From NCBI RefSeq assembly GCF_000744455.1, contig NZ_JQLY01000001.1, positions 2,200,501 to 2,264,500 of the forward strand: DNA of 64,000 nt. The letters are read 5' to 3'. Each line of letters begins with the position of its first letter. The first letter of the stretch is position 1. The translations under genes and the position numbers were made by a program. The notes beneath the pieces are model-generated. The model made no database searches and was not told where the DNA came from. It saw only the letters and a program-made list of their open reading frames with translations. The DNA is from Methanobacterium sp. SMA-27 (GTDB lineage: Archaea > Methanobacteriota > Methanobacteria > Methanobacteriales > Methanobacteriaceae). Positions 20,166-30,966 of this stretch are shown piece by piece.

Positions 20166-20879
20166 TTGTTTGAAGAAAAACTGGATAAGTTTGCAAGAGA
20201 ACTTGGAGCTGATTTTTATGGAGTTGCAGATTTAACTACAGCTGCAGATTTCATAAAAAAACAAGGAGGAAACAGTGTTACTGGTTATTCTACTGCAATT
20301 TCAGTAGGAATCAAATTATTAGATACTATTGTAAATGAACTCCCAAATAGATTTGAAAAATCTGTTGCTGTAAACTACAAACACCACACCTATGATATTA
20401 TCAACATGCGCCTTGATCTTATAACATCACGTTTGAGCAGTACAATTCAAAATAAGGGATATAATGCTCTTCCGATTCCCGCATCTGAAAGATATGATAA
20501 TGAACGGATTTGTGCAGTTTTTTCACATAAATTAGCAGCGAATATGGCAGGATTAGGTTGGATTGGTAAAAGTTGCCTTTTAATAACTCCCGAAGCTGGT
20601 CCCAGAGTAAGATGGCCAACAATACTTACAAATGCTCCAATTAACCCAACAGGAAAACCAGTTGAAAATCGTTGTGGCGAATGTACTGAATGTATTGATA
20701 CATGTCCTGTTTCAGCATTTACAGGAGAAATTTTCAATGCAGAAGATGATCGTGATGCTAGATACGATGCTAGAAAGTGTGAAAAATACTTTGAAATAAT
20801 GGAAGACGCCGGTAAAATACCCGTTTGTGGTTTATGCATTTATAACTGTCCCTATGGTAGAGATAGTATCAAATTTTAA
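20166..20879 (+). CDS. QueG-like iron-sulfur protein (double 4Fe-4S)
   Basis: The C-terminal third carries two cysteine sets, [12 protein letters not shown] and, after an RKCEKYF segment, [12 protein letters not shown], matching the ferredoxin-like domain of epoxyqueuosine reductase-type proteins; the N-terminal part (ADFYGVADL) corresponds to the cobalamin-binding half but is short. Archaea make archaeosine rather than queuosine, so the reaction is probably different. The frame is open to GTG 20121, but GGAGG at 20154-20158 is correctly spaced for TTG 20166 (237 aa). This choice removes the overlap with the upstream gene. Confidence 0.8.
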   Translation: MFEEKLDKFARELGADFYGVADLTTAADFIKKQGGNSVTGYSTAISVGIKLLDTIVNELPNRFEKSVAVNYKHHTYDIINMRLDLITSRLSSTIQNKGYNALPIPASERYDNERICAVFSHKLAANMAGLGWIGKSCLLITPEAGPRVRWPTILTNAPINPTGKPVENRCGECTECIDTCPVSAFTGEIFNAEDDRDARYDARKCEKYFEIMEDAGKIPVCGLCIYNCPYGRDSIKF

Positions 20880-21125
20880 TCCATAGTTTACAAATAAATG
20901 TAACTTTCCACTAAATATAGGATAAAGTTCAAATATCCTTAAAAACTATTTAATAATGTTAAAAACAGCTTAATATTCAAGATTTTTTATAAATTACTGA
21001 AGATCTTTTGTATCCATTATCTTGAATTATATAAGAATGAAGAATTAAACAATTTATAAAATCTACTTAGGATTAAAAATATTATATCATTTAAATCTTT
21101 GAAAGAAACTTTCAGGGGTGTGAAT

Positions 21126-23441
21126 TTGGAAAAAGCCAGAATATTTGTGCAGGGAATAGTTCAGGGAGTTGGGTTCAGACCCACAGTGTACAGGATAGCT
21201 CATAAAATGCAAATTAATGGATATGTTCGTAACATGGGGAATATTGTCGAAATTATTGTTGAAGGGTCTGAGCATGAAATTAACGCGTTTATTAATAATT
21301 TAAAAGAAAATAAGCCCCCAATATCCGAAATAACCACTCTTGTAATAGAATGGTTAGAACATGATGTTCAATCTGAATTCAACGATTTTGTAATTCTTGA
21401 AAGTTTAGAAAACTTCTCTGGTTCCTCTGTTATACCACCAGACATTGCAACGTGCGACAACTGCATGGAAGAAGTATTTAATAATTTAGACAGGAGACAA
21501 AAATATCCATTCATTGCATGTACAGACTGTGGCCCACGTTTCACTGTTATAAGTTCAATTCCATACGATCGTGTTCGTACTTCCATGAGTGATTTTCCAC
21601 TCTGTGAAGATTGTACAGTAGAATACACTGATCCTGAAGATCGCAGATACCACGCAGAAGCAACTTGTTGTCCAGTTTGTGGACCTGAAGTATTTTTATA
21701 CAAAGAAGAAATGATTAAATATGATAATCCTGTGAAAGAAGCATCTAAATTAATTGATGAGGGAAATATTCTCGCTGTGAAAGGTATTGGAGGCACACAC
21801 CTGGTTGTTAAAACAACTGAAGACAGTCCTGTTGAAGAACTTAGAAAAAGGCTTGGAAGATACAACCAACCATTTGCTTGTATGTCTCCCGATGTAGATA
21901 CCATAAAAACCTTTGCAGAGGTTTCAGACAATGAAAAAACTACCTTAACATCCAGAAGACGGCCCATTGTAGTTTTAAATAAAAATAATAATTACTTTCT
22001 CTCACCTTCTGTATCGCCTGTTCTTCATAATCTCGGTGTGATGCTTCCTTACTCTGCACTACACCACTTACTTTTTACCTACACTAATGAGCCAGCATAT
22101 GTAATGACCTCTGCCAATATCCCTGGAGAACCCATGCTCATTGATAATAAAGAGATAATATCAAAACTTGATGGAATAGCTGACTATTACCTCCTACACA
22201 ACCGTAAAATAGTTAACAGGTGTGATGACTCTGTTGTCAGATTTAGGGGAGATGATATGGCATTTATAAGACGTTCACGAGGTTATGTTCCTGAACCATA
22301 TGATTTTACTAAAATAGCTTCTGATATAAATGTACTTGCACTTGGCCCAGAAATAGATGTAACATTCTCACTTCTTAAAGAGGGTAAATGCTATGTCTCC
22401 CAACACATAGGAGACACAACTAAGTATGAAACATTTAGATATTTAGAAAACGCTGTAGATCATATGATGAATATTACCAAGACTGAATCTGTTGATGTAG
22501 TTGCATGCGATCTGCATCCAATGTTCTTCACCACCAAACTTGCAGAGAAAATGGGTAAAGATCTTGGATCTGAAATTTTAAAGGTGCAACACCACCACGC
22601 CCATGCTGCAGCCCTATGTGTTGACAATAGCGTTGATGAACTCATATGCATAGCAGCAGACGGTGTAGGCTACGGTGATGATGGAAATGCTTGGGGAGGT
22701 GAAATTCTCCTATCACATGGATCTAGTTACAAAAGGCTGGGCAGTCTAATGCAACAAAATATGGCTGGTGGTGATTTAACAACCAAATATCCTGCAAGAA
22801 TGGTCATGTCAATGTTGTTTAAACACATTGCTACTGATGATCTAGTGGATCTAATGAAAACAGAATACATAGAATACTTCAAACATGGCAACATTGAAGT
22901 GGATCTCGTTGCAAAACAGCTTCAACAGAATTTTAACACAAGTATCACTACAAGTACAGGCAGAGTTCTTGATTCCATATCCACTGTACTGGGAATTTGT
23001 GGAAAAAGAACCTATGAAGGCGAATGTGCTATGAAACTCGAATCTGCAGCGTATTATGGTAAAGATACGCTTGAAATTCCAATTGAAATTGATAAAAGCC
23101 CTATAAATGGAATGGAAACTCTAAATACATCCAAAATTTTAATTTCAGCTTTAGAAATGAAACAAAATGGGGGAAAAATAGCCAATATAGCAGTTGCTGC
23201 ACAGAAAGCATTAGCTCTTGGGCTTGCAGAAATGGCTATAAATGCTGCTGATAAAACCGGAGTCAAAATTATAGGTGGTTCTGGAGGAGTTTTCTATAAT
23301 GAGGCCATAAGTGTTACAGTGAAGAAAGCGGTTGAATCTGCAGGTTATAACTTTGTACAACATAAGAATACTTGTGCCGGTGATGGTTCTGTATCAATTG
23401 GGCAAGCAGCAATTGCAGCCTGGAAATCAAAGGGAATTTAA
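21126..23441 (+). CDS. hypF: Carbamoyltransferase HypF, NiFe-hydrogenase maturation
   Basis: Full-length HypF of 771 aa. Order of domains: acylphosphatase ([12 protein letters not shown], residues 7-90), two zinc-finger C4 motifs (CDNCMEE...CTDCGPR and CEDC...CCPVCGPE, about 100-190), YrdC/Sua5 domain (about 200-385) and Kae1-like domain with HHHAHAAAL near 485. It uses carbamoyl phosphate to charge HypE and make the CN ligands of NiFe sites; the frh hydrogenase in this window is a likely client. The frame opens at TTG 21099, but TTG 21126 sits behind GGGGTG and matches the usual archaeal N-terminus. It stands alone. Confidence 0.96.
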   Translation: MEKARIFVQGIVQGVGFRPTVYRIAHKMQINGYVRNMGNIVEIIVEGSEHEINAFINNLKENKPPISEITTLVIEWLEHDVQSEFNDFVILESLENFSGSSVIPPDIATCDNCMEEVFNNLDRRQKYPFIACTDCGPRFTVISSIPYDRVRTSMSDFPLCEDCTVEYTDPEDRRYHAEATCCPVCGPEVFLYKEEMIKYDNPVKEASKLIDEGNILAVKGIGGTHLVVKTTEDSPVEELRKRLGRYNQPFACMSPDVDTIKTFAEVSDNEKTTLTSRRRPIVVLNKNNNYFLSPSVSPVLHNLGVMLPYSALHHLLFTYTNEPAYVMTSANIPGEPMLIDNKEIISKLDGIADYYLLHNRKIVNRCDDSVVRFRGDDMAFIRRSRGYVPEPYDFTKIASDINVLALGPEIDVTFSLLKEGKCYVSQHIGDTTKYETFRYLENAVDHMMNITKTESVDVVACDLHPMFFTTKLAEKMGKDLGSEILKVQHHHAHAAALCVDNSVDELICIAADGVGYGDDGNAWGGEILLSHGSSYKRLGSLMQQNMAGGDLTTKYPARMVMSMLFKHIATDDLVDLMKTEYIEYFKHGNIEVDLVAKQLQQNFNTSITTSTGRVLDSISTVLGICGKRTYEGECAMKLESAAYYGKDTLEIPIEIDKSPINGMETLNTSKILISALEMKQNGGKIANIAVAAQKALALGLAEMAINAADKTGVKIIGGSGGVFYNEAISVTVKKAVESAGYNFVQHKNTCAGDGSVSIGQAAIAAWKSKGI

Positions 23442-23573
23442 AAATTATATTTAAAATAAAAAATTTTCACTCTAAAAATTTAGTTATTGGAATGATTTAG
23501 TTAGGATAACTGATAAGGAAATTGTTTTAACCATATCTTATTAAAATTCTTTTACTGTATTTTTTTGAGGTGT

Positions 23574-24023
23574 TCATTGGGATGTTTTATCTTTCTGGAC
23601 TTCAAGATCACTTAAAAGTTTTTCTGCATGTTTTTTTGCATTGTCATATTTTTTAATAAGTTTTTGAAGTTCTTCTGTTACTTCTGTTTCACCCATGTGA
23701 ATTCTGCCCTCTAGTGTGTGTAGCTCTGAGAATTCCTGACCTATAACGTTCATCTTAATTGCACCAGGACCTATAAAAATCTGTATTTGAATGTCCTGAG
23801 ATATGTCATAGTACTTCCTAGGCCTACCCCTTTCTATTTTTTGGAATGAAGAACTGAGTAACCCTAATTCTTCCATTGCCCTCAGATGTTCTATTATGGC
23901 CTTCTGTCCAACTTCAAGTTCCTTCGATATTTCACTCACAAATCTGGGCTCGTCAGTTAAAAGATTTATGATATCCCTTCGGGTTTTACAGCCCATCACA
24001 TCAAGTATTGCTTCTAAATCCAT
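23574..24023 (-). CDS. ArsR-type winged-helix regulator, divergent from grpE-dnaK
   Basis: A 149-aa protein: winged HTH at residues 8-75 ([19 protein letters not shown], then [16 protein letters not shown] and a wing with RGRPRKYY), a middle beta segment and a C-terminal coiled coil (about 105-145). Its gene is transcribed away from grpE across 144 bp that contain a nested palindrome beside the grpE TATA box. Archaeal heat-shock repressors such as Phr of Pyrococcus are of the same broad class, so control of the chaperone operon is a reasonable inference. It converges on hypF. Confidence 0.85.
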   Translation of the reverse strand: MDLEAILDVMGCKTRRDIINLLTDEPRFVSEISKELEVGQKAIIEHLRAMEELGLLSSSFQKIERGRPRKYYDISQDIQIQIFIGPGAIKMNVIGQEFSELHTLEGRIHMGETEVTEELQKLIKKYDNAKKHAEKLLSDLEVQKDKTSQ

Positions 24024-24090
24024 GTTATTCCACTTGTTGATTTTATGATCTTTATGATGTTATAATTAGTACTTATTTAACTAGTTGTGC

Positions 24091-24105
24091 GAAAGATTTA
24101 TATAA
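24091..24105 (+). promoter_or_regulatory. BRE/TATA promoter of grpE-dnaK
   Basis: CGAAAGATTTATATAA (with its C at 24090) is a near-ideal archaeal BRE plus TATA box, placing the start near 24125-24130. That leaves a leader of about 40 nt ending in GGTG before grpE. Confidence 0.75.
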
Positions 24106-24135
24106 CCTTTTGTAACTATAATAGTTAAAGGTTAC
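24104..24135. promoter_or_regulatory. Nested palindrome, candidate heat-shock operator
   Basis: Outer arms AACCTTT (24104-24110) and AAAGGTT (24127-24133) enclose inner arms AACTA (24114-24118) and TAGTT (24122-24126); GTAAC (24112-24116) also mirrors GTTAC (24131-24135). It starts in the TATA box and covers the predicted transcription start, the expected place for a repressor such as the divergent ArsR-type protein. Confidence 0.6.
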
Positions 24136-24167
24136 TGTTCTTTTTATACCATATAAAAGGTGAATGA

Positions 24168-24704
24168 ATGAATGATAAACAAGAATTAGAGAAGTTAAAA
24201 AAGGATCTGGCCCGTCTTGAAACTGATATCCATGAAAAAACCAAGGAAAATCAGGAAAAAGATGATGAAATTCAGAATCTAAAGGATAAAGTGGATGATT
24301 ACCACTCTCAAGTACTGAGGCTACAGGCTGATTTCGATAACTACAAAAAACGATCAGAAAAAGAGATTAAAGACTATGTTAAATACGCAAATGAAGGACT
24401 GATTCTTAAGGTTATAGATGTATATGAAGACCTTGAAAGGGCTTTAAAAGCAGATAAATCACATGACCTTAAAGAAGGTGTAGAAATGATACATAAAAAA
24501 CTCGAAGACATACTCAAAGGAGAAGGTCTCTGCGAGATTGATGCATCAGGAGAAAAATTCAACCCTTATAAACATGAAGCCCTCATGGTAGAAGACAATG
24601 AAAATTATGACGAAGGAACAGTTATAGAAGAGCTTGGTAAGGGCTATACCCTTGAATCCAAGGTAATCAAATATTCAATGGTTAAAGTGTGTAAAAAGAA
24701 GTAA
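24168..24704 (+). CDS. grpE: GrpE nucleotide-exchange factor
   Basis: The 178-aa protein begins with a charged coiled coil (residues 3-60), then the GrpE signature region [15 protein letters not shown] near 53 and a C-terminal beta domain ending with [18 protein letters not shown]. It releases ADP from DnaK. GGTG with 5-nt spacing fixes the ATG at 24168. It is first in the operon with dnaK, 53 nt apart. In archaea the GrpE-DnaK-DnaJ set was acquired from bacteria. Confidence 0.96.
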   Translation: MNDKQELEKLKKDLARLETDIHEKTKENQEKDDEIQNLKDKVDDYHSQVLRLQADFDNYKKRSEKEIKDYVKYANEGLILKVIDVYEDLERALKADKSHDLKEGVEMIHKKLEDILKGEGLCEIDASGEKFNPYKHEALMVEDNENYDEGTVIEELGKGYTLESKVIKYSMVKVCKKK

Positions 24705-24757
24705 TCTTAATCTTATAAATTTAAAAATGACGTGTATTAATAAAAGAGGTGAATATT

Positions 24758-26635
24758 ATGGCAAAGAAAGAGAAAATAATTGGTATAGATCTGGGTACAA
24801 GTAACTCAGCAGCAGCAGCACTAATTGGTGGTAAAGCAACCATAATTCCTAGTGCAGAAGGTGCAACACAATATGGTAAAGCATTTCCAAGTTATGTAGC
24901 TTTCACTAAAGATGGAGAACGTCTTGTTGGTGAACCTGCAAGAAGACAGGCAGTAACAAATCCAGAACACACCATTAGCGCCATAAAAAGAAGTATGGGA
25001 ACAGATTACAAAGTCAACATCCTAGGTAAAGAATACACCCCACAGGAAATATCAGCTTTCATATTACAAAAAATTAAAAAAGATGCAGAGGCATTTTTAG
25101 GAGAGGAAGTAAACAAAGTCGTAATCACTGTACCTGCATATTTCAATGATAATCAAAGAACAGCTACTAAAGATGCAGGAACGATAGCTGGTCTTGAAGT
25201 TGTACGTCTTGTTAACGAACCAACAGCAGCCAGCCTTGCATATGGTATAGACAAAGAAGCTGAAGAGGAATTAGAGATACTAGTATTCGATTTCGGTGGT
25301 GGAACACTGGATGTCACCGTTATGGATTTCGGAGGAGGAGTATTTGAAGTAAGATCAACCAGCGGTGATACTAGTCTAGGTGGAACTGATATGGACAACT
25401 CCATAATGAAGCACTTAGCTGAAGAGTTCAAACGTGACACTGGGGTTGACCTAATGATGGATGATCAAGCAGTTCAGAGGCTAAGGGAAGCAGCAGAAAA
25501 AGCTAAAATAGAACTTTCAACAACCTTAACAAGTGATATAAATCTACCATTCATTACTGCAACTGCAGAGGGTCCTAAACACCTTACAGCAACTCTTACA
25601 AGGGCCAAACTTGAAGAACTTGTTGATCCTATCATTAAAAAATGTTCAGGACCATTGGAACAGGCAATTAAAGACGCTAAAATGAGTAAATCAGACATAA
25701 ACAAGATCATACTCGTTGGAGGACCTACAAGGATGCCTGTTGTACAGAAATTTGTTGAAAAATTCATTGGAAAACCAGCAGAAAGTGGAATAGACCCAAT
25801 GGAATGTGTTGCAATGGGAGCAGCTATCCAGGGCGGAGTTATGGCCGGTGAAATCAAAGATCTAGTACTACTCGATGTAACACCCCTATCTCTAGGTATT
25901 GAAACTCTTGGAGGAGTTTTCACCCAGCTCATTGAAAGGAATACCACCATACCAACTAAGAAAAGTCAAGTTTTCACAACTGCTGCTGACAGTCAACCTT
26001 CTGTGGACATACATGTGCTTCAGGGTGAAAGGCCAATGGCAGCTGACAATTCAACACTCGGCAGATTCCAACTCGTTGGAATACCACCGGCCCCAAGAGG
26101 AATCCCACAAATTGAGGTTTCATTTGATATAGATGCTAATGGAATTATTAATGTATCTGCAAAGGACATGGGAACCGGTAAAGAACAAAGAATTACAATA
26201 ACAGCACCAAACAAGCTCTCAAAAGAAGAAATCGAAAGAAAAGTTAAAGAAGCAGAGCAGCATGCAGAAGAAGACAAAAAACGCCAAGAAGAGATTGAAA
26301 TTAGAAACAATGCAGACTCAATGATATACACATCAGAAAAAACCTTAGAAGAACTGGGCGACAAAGTAGACGCAGACAAAAAATCCAAAATTGAAGGTCT
26401 AATAAAAGAACTCAGGGAACTTATTGCAGGTGATGATCTAGATTCAATTAAATCTAAGACAGATGAACTAACCAAGATCGTTCAGGAGATAGGAGCTGCA
26501 ATTTACCAAGAAGCACAACAGGCACAACAGGCACAACAGGCACAACAGGAAGCTCAAGGTGAATCAGAAGAAACTCAAAAGGATAACAAAGACAACGACG
26601 AAACAATAGATGCAGACTACGAAGTAAAAAAATAA
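24758..26635 (+). CDS. dnaK: DnaK (Hsp70) chaperone
   Basis: A 625-aa Hsp70. ATPase signatures are [13 protein letters not shown] (residues 7-19), [16 protein letters not shown] near 176 and [10 protein letters not shown] near 320; the substrate-binding domain follows, with a lid and a low-complexity tail made of AQQ repeats before an acidic end (DADYEVKK). It is slightly atypical in DLGTSNS where bacterial DnaK usually has DLGTTNS. ATG 24758 is placed by GAGGTG; the GTG at 24749 is part of that Shine-Dalgarno. A hairpin follows the stop. Confidence 0.97.
   Translation: MAKKEKIIGIDLGTSNSAAAALIGGKATIIPSAEGATQYGKAFPSYVAFTKDGERLVGEPARRQAVTNPEHTISAIKRSMGTDYKVNILGKEYTPQEISAFILQKIKKDAEAFLGEEVNKVVITVPAYFNDNQRTATKDAGTIAGLEVVRLVNEPTAASLAYGIDKEAEEELEILVFDFGGGTLDVTVMDFGGGVFEVRSTSGDTSLGGTDMDNSIMKHLAEEFKRDTGVDLMMDDQAVQRLREAAEKAKIELSTTLTSDINLPFITATAEGPKHLTATLTRAKLEELVDPIIKKCSGPLEQAIKDAKMSKSDINKIILVGGPTRMPVVQKFVEKFIGKPAESGIDPMECVAMGAAIQGGVMAGEIKDLVLLDVTPLSLGIETLGGVFTQLIERNTTIPTKKSQVFTTAADSQPSVDIHVLQGERPMAADNSTLGRFQLVGIPPAPRGIPQIEVSFDIDANGIINVSAKDMGTGKEQRITITAPNKLSKEEIERKVKEAEQHAEEDKKRQEEIEIRNNADSMIYTSEKTLEELGDKVDADKKSKIEGLIKELRELIAGDDLDSIKSKTDELTKIVQEIGAAIYQEAQQAQQAQQAQQEAQGESEETQKDNKDNDETIDADYEVKK
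26512..26550 (+). repeat. Short in-frame tandem repeat in dnaK
   Basis: A 9-bp unit (gcacaacag) repeats four times in tandem, encoding Ala-Gln-Gln. It lies in the disordered C-terminal tail and is a likely slippage site. Confidence 0.85.
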
Positions 26636-26644
26636 GTTAAATAT

Positions 26645-26673
26645 TAGAGTCAGGAATTTTATTTCCTGCTCTA
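26645..26673 (+). terminator. Hairpin after dnaK, probable terminator
   Basis: TAGAG and CAGGAA pair with TTCCTG and CTCTA, leaving one bulged T and a six-base loop, 9 nt after the dnaK stop. T-rich sequence follows. It separates dnaK from dnaJ. Confidence 0.65.
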
Positions 26674-26751
26674 TTAATTATTTTAATCTAAAGAATCTTA
26701 GAATATTACTAAATTAATTCATGTTATGTAATCATAAAAATTTTAATATTG

Positions 26752-26844
26752 ATTGATGACATCAATTAAATAGTTTCAGTATAATAATTTAAATCTCATA
26801 CTTATATTCATATAAAAATTTCATGTTGATCAATGAGTGATCAA
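26752..26844. promoter_or_regulatory. dnaJ upstream region with two palindromes
   Basis: ATTGATG-A-CATCAAT (26752-26766) and TTGATCA-ATGAG-TGATCAA (26826-26844) flank AT-rich sequence that includes a TATA-like ATTCATATAAAA near 26808-26819. They differ from the grpE palindrome, so dnaJ may be regulated separately. Confidence 0.5.
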
Positions 26845-26867
26845 AATTAATTGAGGGTAAGATTATA

Positions 26868-28037
26868 ATGGCAGAAAAGCGTGATTACTACGAAGTCCTT
26901 GGAGTGGATAAGGGCGCAGACAAAAAAGATATTAAAAAGGCTTATCGTAAACTAGCGATGAAGTACCATCCTGATGTAAGCGAAGACAAAGAGTCAGGTG
27001 AAAAATTTAAAGAAATTAGCGAAGCTTATGCAATACTTTCTGATACAGAAAAAAGACAGACCTATGATCAATATGGACATGCAGGAATGAATGGATTCTC
27101 GCAGGAAGATATATACAACAATGTTAACTTCGATGACATATTCAGAGGATTTGGATTTGGTGGAGGTCAAGGAGGAAATCGCAGTGGAGGCGGTTTTGAA
27201 AGTATTTTTGACCTATTTGGATTTGGTGGGAACACTAGAAATGGGCCAAGCCAAGGTGAAGATGTATACTATGAAATGAACATTACCCTTGAAGAAGCAG
27301 CATTGGGCCTTGAAAAAGACATAGAAGTACCCCATAAAAAGACATGCCCAAACTGTCAGGGAACAAAAGCAGAACCTGGTACAGACACCAGAACATGCCC
27401 TGAATGTGGTGGTTCTGGACAGGTTCGCCAGGTCAGCAACACCCCATTAGGTCAGTTTGCAACAGTACGCCCATGTAGAACATGTAGAGGAGAAGGACAA
27501 ATTATTGACACACCTTGTACTGAATGTCATGGAAAAGGAATAGTTAAACATAAAAGTACCATCCATATTAAAATACCTCCCGGTGTGGAAGATGGCAGTC
27601 GCTTACGTGTACCCGGTGAAGGAGATGTTGGAAAACGAGGAGGACCTCCTGGCGATCTTTATGTTATGATAGGTGTGAAAAAACATCAGTTATTCCAAAG
27701 AGAAGGATCAGACCTCATATATAATATGCCAATAAGCTTTGTACAGGCTTCGTTAGGAGATACTGTTGAAGCACCCACATTAACAGGAGCCGTTGATCTT
27801 AAAATACCTGCAGGAACACAGACTGGAACTTCATTCAGAATACGTGGTGAAGGAATGCCACATCTTCGTTGGAATGGTAAAGGTAATCTCTACGTCAAGG
27901 TTAAGATAGTTACTCCAAAGAAACTCAGCCCAAAACAAAAGGAACTTCTTGCAGAATTTGCTGATGTAAGTGGTGAAGAAATATATGCTGAGGATAAAGG
28001 TTTTTTTGAAAAAGTAAAGGAAGTTATTAATCACTGA
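26868..28037 (+). CDS. dnaJ: DnaJ (Hsp40) co-chaperone
   Basis: Complete type I DnaJ of 389 aa: J domain with HPD (YHPDVSEDK near 33), a Gly/Phe-rich linker (about 80-125), four zinc-binding repeats ([32 protein letters not shown], about 150-220) and the C-terminal substrate and dimerisation domains. It delivers clients to DnaK and stimulates ATP hydrolysis. It is 232 bp downstream of dnaK with its own apparent promoter and a hairpin between them. Confidence 0.97.
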   Translation: MAEKRDYYEVLGVDKGADKKDIKKAYRKLAMKYHPDVSEDKESGEKFKEISEAYAILSDTEKRQTYDQYGHAGMNGFSQEDIYNNVNFDDIFRGFGFGGGQGGNRSGGGFESIFDLFGFGGNTRNGPSQGEDVYYEMNITLEEAALGLEKDIEVPHKKTCPNCQGTKAEPGTDTRTCPECGGSGQVRQVSNTPLGQFATVRPCRTCRGEGQIIDTPCTECHGKGIVKHKSTIHIKIPPGVEDGSRLRVPGEGDVGKRGGPPGDLYVMIGVKKHQLFQREGSDLIYNMPISFVQASLGDTVEAPTLTGAVDLKIPAGTQTGTSFRIRGEGMPHLRWNGKGNLYVKVKIVTPKKLSPKQKELLAEFADVSGEEIYAEDKGFFEKVKEVINH

Positions 28038-28268
28038 TAACTTTTCATCATTTTATTTTAAACATTAAATTTTCTATTTTTCTCTTGTAAAATACAATCA
28101 ATTAAATCAATGCCAGCTACATGAAAACTCTATTGTAATATTAATTAATTTATTTTATTTTAGTATACTGCTTTTATATTGATTGAGTTCGATCCATGAC
28201 ACAAAGCAGATCCTTATGTCCTCATGTGTTGGAATAAATGTTGAGATTTCAATTAATTAACCTGAAAT

Positions 28269-28958
28269 TTAAATAATTCCTAATTTAAATAATCCCACCC
28301 ATACAAGGTAAACACCAATTACGATTAGAACTACTCCCATTAGATAATGCCCATTTCTTTGCATCCATTTGTTAACTTTTGACAGAATATTATTAGCCTT
28401 TTCTGGAAATAAAAGATATATTCCAAGAGGTACTTCACAAACCATCAGTGTTATGAATGTTAAAATTATCACAATAATTAATTTTCCAATTGGATCAACC
28501 AATGATACTCCAATTTCTTTGCCAGCTTCAAGAATAATTATGGTAGTTGAGAAGTTTATTAAAAACATTCCAAATCCAAATGATAACCCTTCAATAAATA
28601 ATATTAAATTTGATGATTCTTTACCAATTCCTTGAAAACGTTTTTTTGGAGCATTTTGAGGTTGAAAAATTCTTTTTATACCAAATAATAACAGAATAAT
28701 ACCCAATAAAACATCAATTCCTGCTAATGTTGGATCAGGTGTTGGAGATGTTGCGGTTACTCCTGCACTAAGAAGTATTCCAAGAATAACAACTATTAAA
28801 ATCAAAATGATTGCACCAAGATAATATCCAAAACCTTGGAGTTTTGGTCTTTTAGAAATTGATAAAAGGAGTATTATCCCCATTAATGCTGTAGGACTAA
28901 CAGCTGCACCTAATGCAAGTGGTATAATCTGTGTTAGAAGCGTTAAGAATGATGACAT
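28269..28958 (-). CDS. GAP/LysE-like small membrane transporter
   Basis: A 229-residue polytopic protein with about six hydrophobic segments (near 5-27, 38-62, 75-92, 118-140, 150-175, 200-225) and the opening PLALGAAVSPTALMGIILLLS, which resembles the GAP (Sap) and LysE families of small exporters. Loop GIKRIFQPQNAPKKRFQGIGKE is cytoplasmic by charge. The substrate is unknown. It is monocistronic, with AT-rich gaps of 230 bp downstream and about 190 bp upstream. Confidence 0.75.
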   Translation of the reverse strand: MSSFLTLLTQIIPLALGAAVSPTALMGIILLLSISKRPKLQGFGYYLGAIILILIVVILGILLSAGVTATSPTPDPTLAGIDVLLGIILLLFGIKRIFQPQNAPKKRFQGIGKESSNLILFIEGLSFGFGMFLINFSTTIIILEAGKEIGVSLVDPIGKLIIVIILTFITLMVCEVPLGIYLLFPEKANNILSKVNKWMQRNGHYLMGVVLIVIGVYLVWVGLFKLGII

Positions 28959-29150
28959 AATTTAACCGTTTTTAATCAATATTCTTAATTATTTTTTTAA
29001 ATTTAATATTATAAATGTTTATTTCAACATTCATTTACAATATTGTAATAATCTTGATTTTTATAGTTCATCAACTTATATTAAAATCTTGAAAAATTAA
29101 AGAATTTTTCTTATCGAATAATTAATTCAAAAATACCATAAAAATTAATT

Positions 29151-29446
29151 AAATGGCATGCCGAGAGTAACCCACCTTCTGTTTAAGCAGCATTCATCTA
29201 TGCGGATTACCTCTACTTCGTACAGGACTCATGAGTAGTATTTACCCTTGCATCCCGTGGAATGGCCGTTTCACCGTTTCTTCTGATGTCGTCAGCTTCG
29301 CATCATGTTCATTCATCAGAATACGTGTCGTTTCTGCTCCATGGTCACGCTTCTCAGCGTATGCCTTCTGACACCACGGTTCTGTATGATGGATGGAGTT
29401 TCCTCAGTTTACGAAAAACCGTTAGCTGCCCTTCGGCTTGCCATTT
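29151..29446 (-). ncRNA. rnpB: RNase P RNA (archaeal type A)
   Basis: The ends pair as helix P1 (AAATGGCA at 29446-29439 with TGCCATTT at 29158-29151). Conserved elements include GCAAGCCGAAGGGC near the 5' end, GAGGAAACTCCATC (CR-I) and, near the 3' end, ACAGAAGGTGGGTTAC (CR-V). The length of about 296 nt fits a type A archaeal RNA, which cuts 5' leaders from pre-tRNAs. It begins 14 nt after the 3' end of tRNA-iMet on the same strand. Confidence 0.93.
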
Positions 29447-29460
29447 AAAAAAGATAAAAA

Positions 29461-29536
<76 letters not shown>

Positions 29537-29560
29537 TACTATGACTGTTTATCCTTACAG

Positions 29561-29568
29561 CATATAAA
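29561..29568 (-). promoter_or_regulatory. TATA box upstream of tRNA-iMet and rnpB
   Basis: CTTTATATG on the minus strand lies about 25 nt before the tRNA-iMet 5' end. No other TATA-like element fits in the 14 nt between the tRNA and rnpB, so both RNAs probably share this promoter. Confidence 0.65.
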
Positions 29569-29569
29569 G

Positions 29570-29971
29570 TTTTGCATTGAATATTTCCAATTGAACATCT
29601 AATTTAACAGTTTCCATTAATTTAACTAAGTTGCTTGATTTAATATAATGCATAGTATCTTCTTTATCAAGATGATAACATGTAACAGTGATTATGGATG
29701 TGTAACTATCAGAACAAGAACTTCATTTAGGAAAGTGTTATCGTGTAATTTAAAATATTTAGGAAAGAAAAACTACATGATTTGATACAAATATTTAGTT
29801 ATATTTAAAATTATTATTTGACCCATTAAAAAGATAATCCGTTCATAACCATCATTCAGCATAAAATTCTTAATATTTCTATAAAAAATATAAAAATAGA
29901 TGGTAATTTATATTTAGTTTATACTTTAAGCTTAAATTTAAATAATCAGTATTTGGTTATTGGATTATTCT
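29570..29971. other. AT-rich intergenic region without recognised features
   Basis: About 400 bp between tRNA-iMet and the coiled-coil gene pair. I see no ORF with a ribosome-binding site and no obvious RNA fold. It is downstream of both flanking minus-strand units or upstream of the tRNA promoter only. Confidence 0.5.
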
Positions 29972-30547
29972 TCAAATGTTTTCGAGTTTATCTAGCCTTT
30001 CTTCAATTTTTTCTAGTTTTTTATTGGTGTATCCTCTGTATTCATTGAATCTACTGTCAAGTTCTCCTAAATCTCTAGACACTTTACTGTACCTTTTTTC
30101 GAGATCAACAACATCATTCTTGGTTGCAAGTTCCCAATCTTTAATTAGCTGATCACTTTTATCATCCAAAAATAACTCTATCTTACTTGAGAGTAAATCT
30201 GTGCTCTTTGGAACACCCTTAACAGTTCCTTTTATTTTTTCACTCACGCCAGCCATTCTTTCACTGACTCCGTCAATCATACTACCCTCAATTGTTACTT
30301 TTTCACTAGCTCCAGAAACTGCTGAACGAGCTTTCTCTCCCATTCCTGACATCTTATCACCAATTCCATTTTCATCTTTATTTTCATCGGCTCCAGAAAC
30401 TGCTGAACGAGCTTTTTCTCCTGTTTCATTTATTACAGAACGGGCCCTGGAAAATGATGGATTTCTGGTATCTTGCAGATAGTAATAAAGCAAAATTACA
30501 ATGGCCCCTGCAAGTATGAGTACCGCAAGTAATTCCAATGGGGTCAT
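29972..30547 (-). CDS. Membrane-anchored coiled-coil protein with internal repeats
   Basis: I do not recognise the family. The 191-aa product has an N-terminal hydrophobic anchor (residues 5-24), a middle part with two copies of [11 protein letters not shown] (27 residues apart) and further [15 protein letters not shown] units, then a C-terminal coiled coil (about 125-190). The middle looks like an amphipathic 11-residue-type repeat. Its ATG overlaps the stop of the upstream gene by four bases (ATGA), so the two are translationally coupled and may form a complex at the membrane. Confidence 0.7.
   Translation of the reverse strand: MTPLELLAVLILAGAIVILLYYYLQDTRNPSFSRARSVINETGEKARSAVSGADENKDENGIGDKMSGMGEKARSAVSGASEKVTIEGSMIDGVSERMAGVSEKIKGTVKGVPKSTDLLSSKIELFLDDKSDQLIKDWELATKNDVVDLEKRYSKVSRDLGELDSRFNEYRGYTNKKLEKIEERLDKLENI
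30309..30421 (-). repeat. Two 32-nt direct repeats within the coiled-coil gene
   Basis: Bases 30309-30340 and 30390-30421 match at 31 of 32 positions with an 81-nt (27-codon) period, keeping the reading frame. The near identity at nucleotide level indicates a recent duplication. Confidence 0.85.
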
Positions 30548-30966
30548 TTACGTTTTACCTCCTTGACTTTACCTGTTTTCTTTTCAAGTTCTTCTTCCTT
30601 CTTTTCTATATCCATAAGTAGTTTTTGGAGTTTTGCATATTCTGTTTTTGCTTCAAGACGATTAACCCTTTCGTTTATCTCACTGTGGAGATATCCTGCT
30701 TTATGCATCAGATCAGAAGTTGTTTCCCTAATATTAGTTAATTTTTCTTGCTGATCTTTTGGAAGAACAATATCGCTCATCATACGCTTAGATTCAAGGT
30801 CACGTTCCACCAATTCTATCTTTTTGAGTTCAGCCTGTTTTGTAAGAAATTCAACATTTGTCTGTGCTTCTCTAACTCTTCTCCATTGCGTAAGTGCAAC
30901 TATAAGTCCAACAACCACTATGGCCGCTATTACTATATAAAATACATTTTGATCAATTGCTACCAT
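30544..30966 (-). CDS. Membrane-anchored coiled-coil protein
   Basis: Unrecognised 140-aa protein: short N-terminus, one transmembrane helix (residues 9-27, [20 protein letters not shown]) and then almost continuous charged coiled coil to the basic C-terminus ([12 protein letters not shown]). The topology is the same as that of the downstream partner, with which it overlaps by four bases. GGGGT precedes the ATG. A heteromeric cytoplasmic coiled-coil assembly anchored in the membrane is plausible. Confidence 0.7.
   Translation of the reverse strand: MVAIDQNVFYIVIAAIVVVGLIVALTQWRRVREAQTNVEFLTKQAELKKIELVERDLESKRMMSDIVLPKDQQEKLTNIRETTSDLMHKAGYLHSEINERVNRLEAKTEYAKLQKLLMDIEKKEEELEKKTGKVKEVKRK

Noticed and set aside
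21368..21967. A 199-codon frame antisense to hypF
   Set aside because: hypF is complete and conserved here; the antisense frame has no Shine-Dalgarno and no recognisable domain.
25153..26475. Three long open frames antisense to dnaK
   Set aside because: They follow the codon pattern of dnaK, lack ribosome-binding sites and encode Ser-rich sequences unlike any protein; they are shadows of a highly expressed gene.
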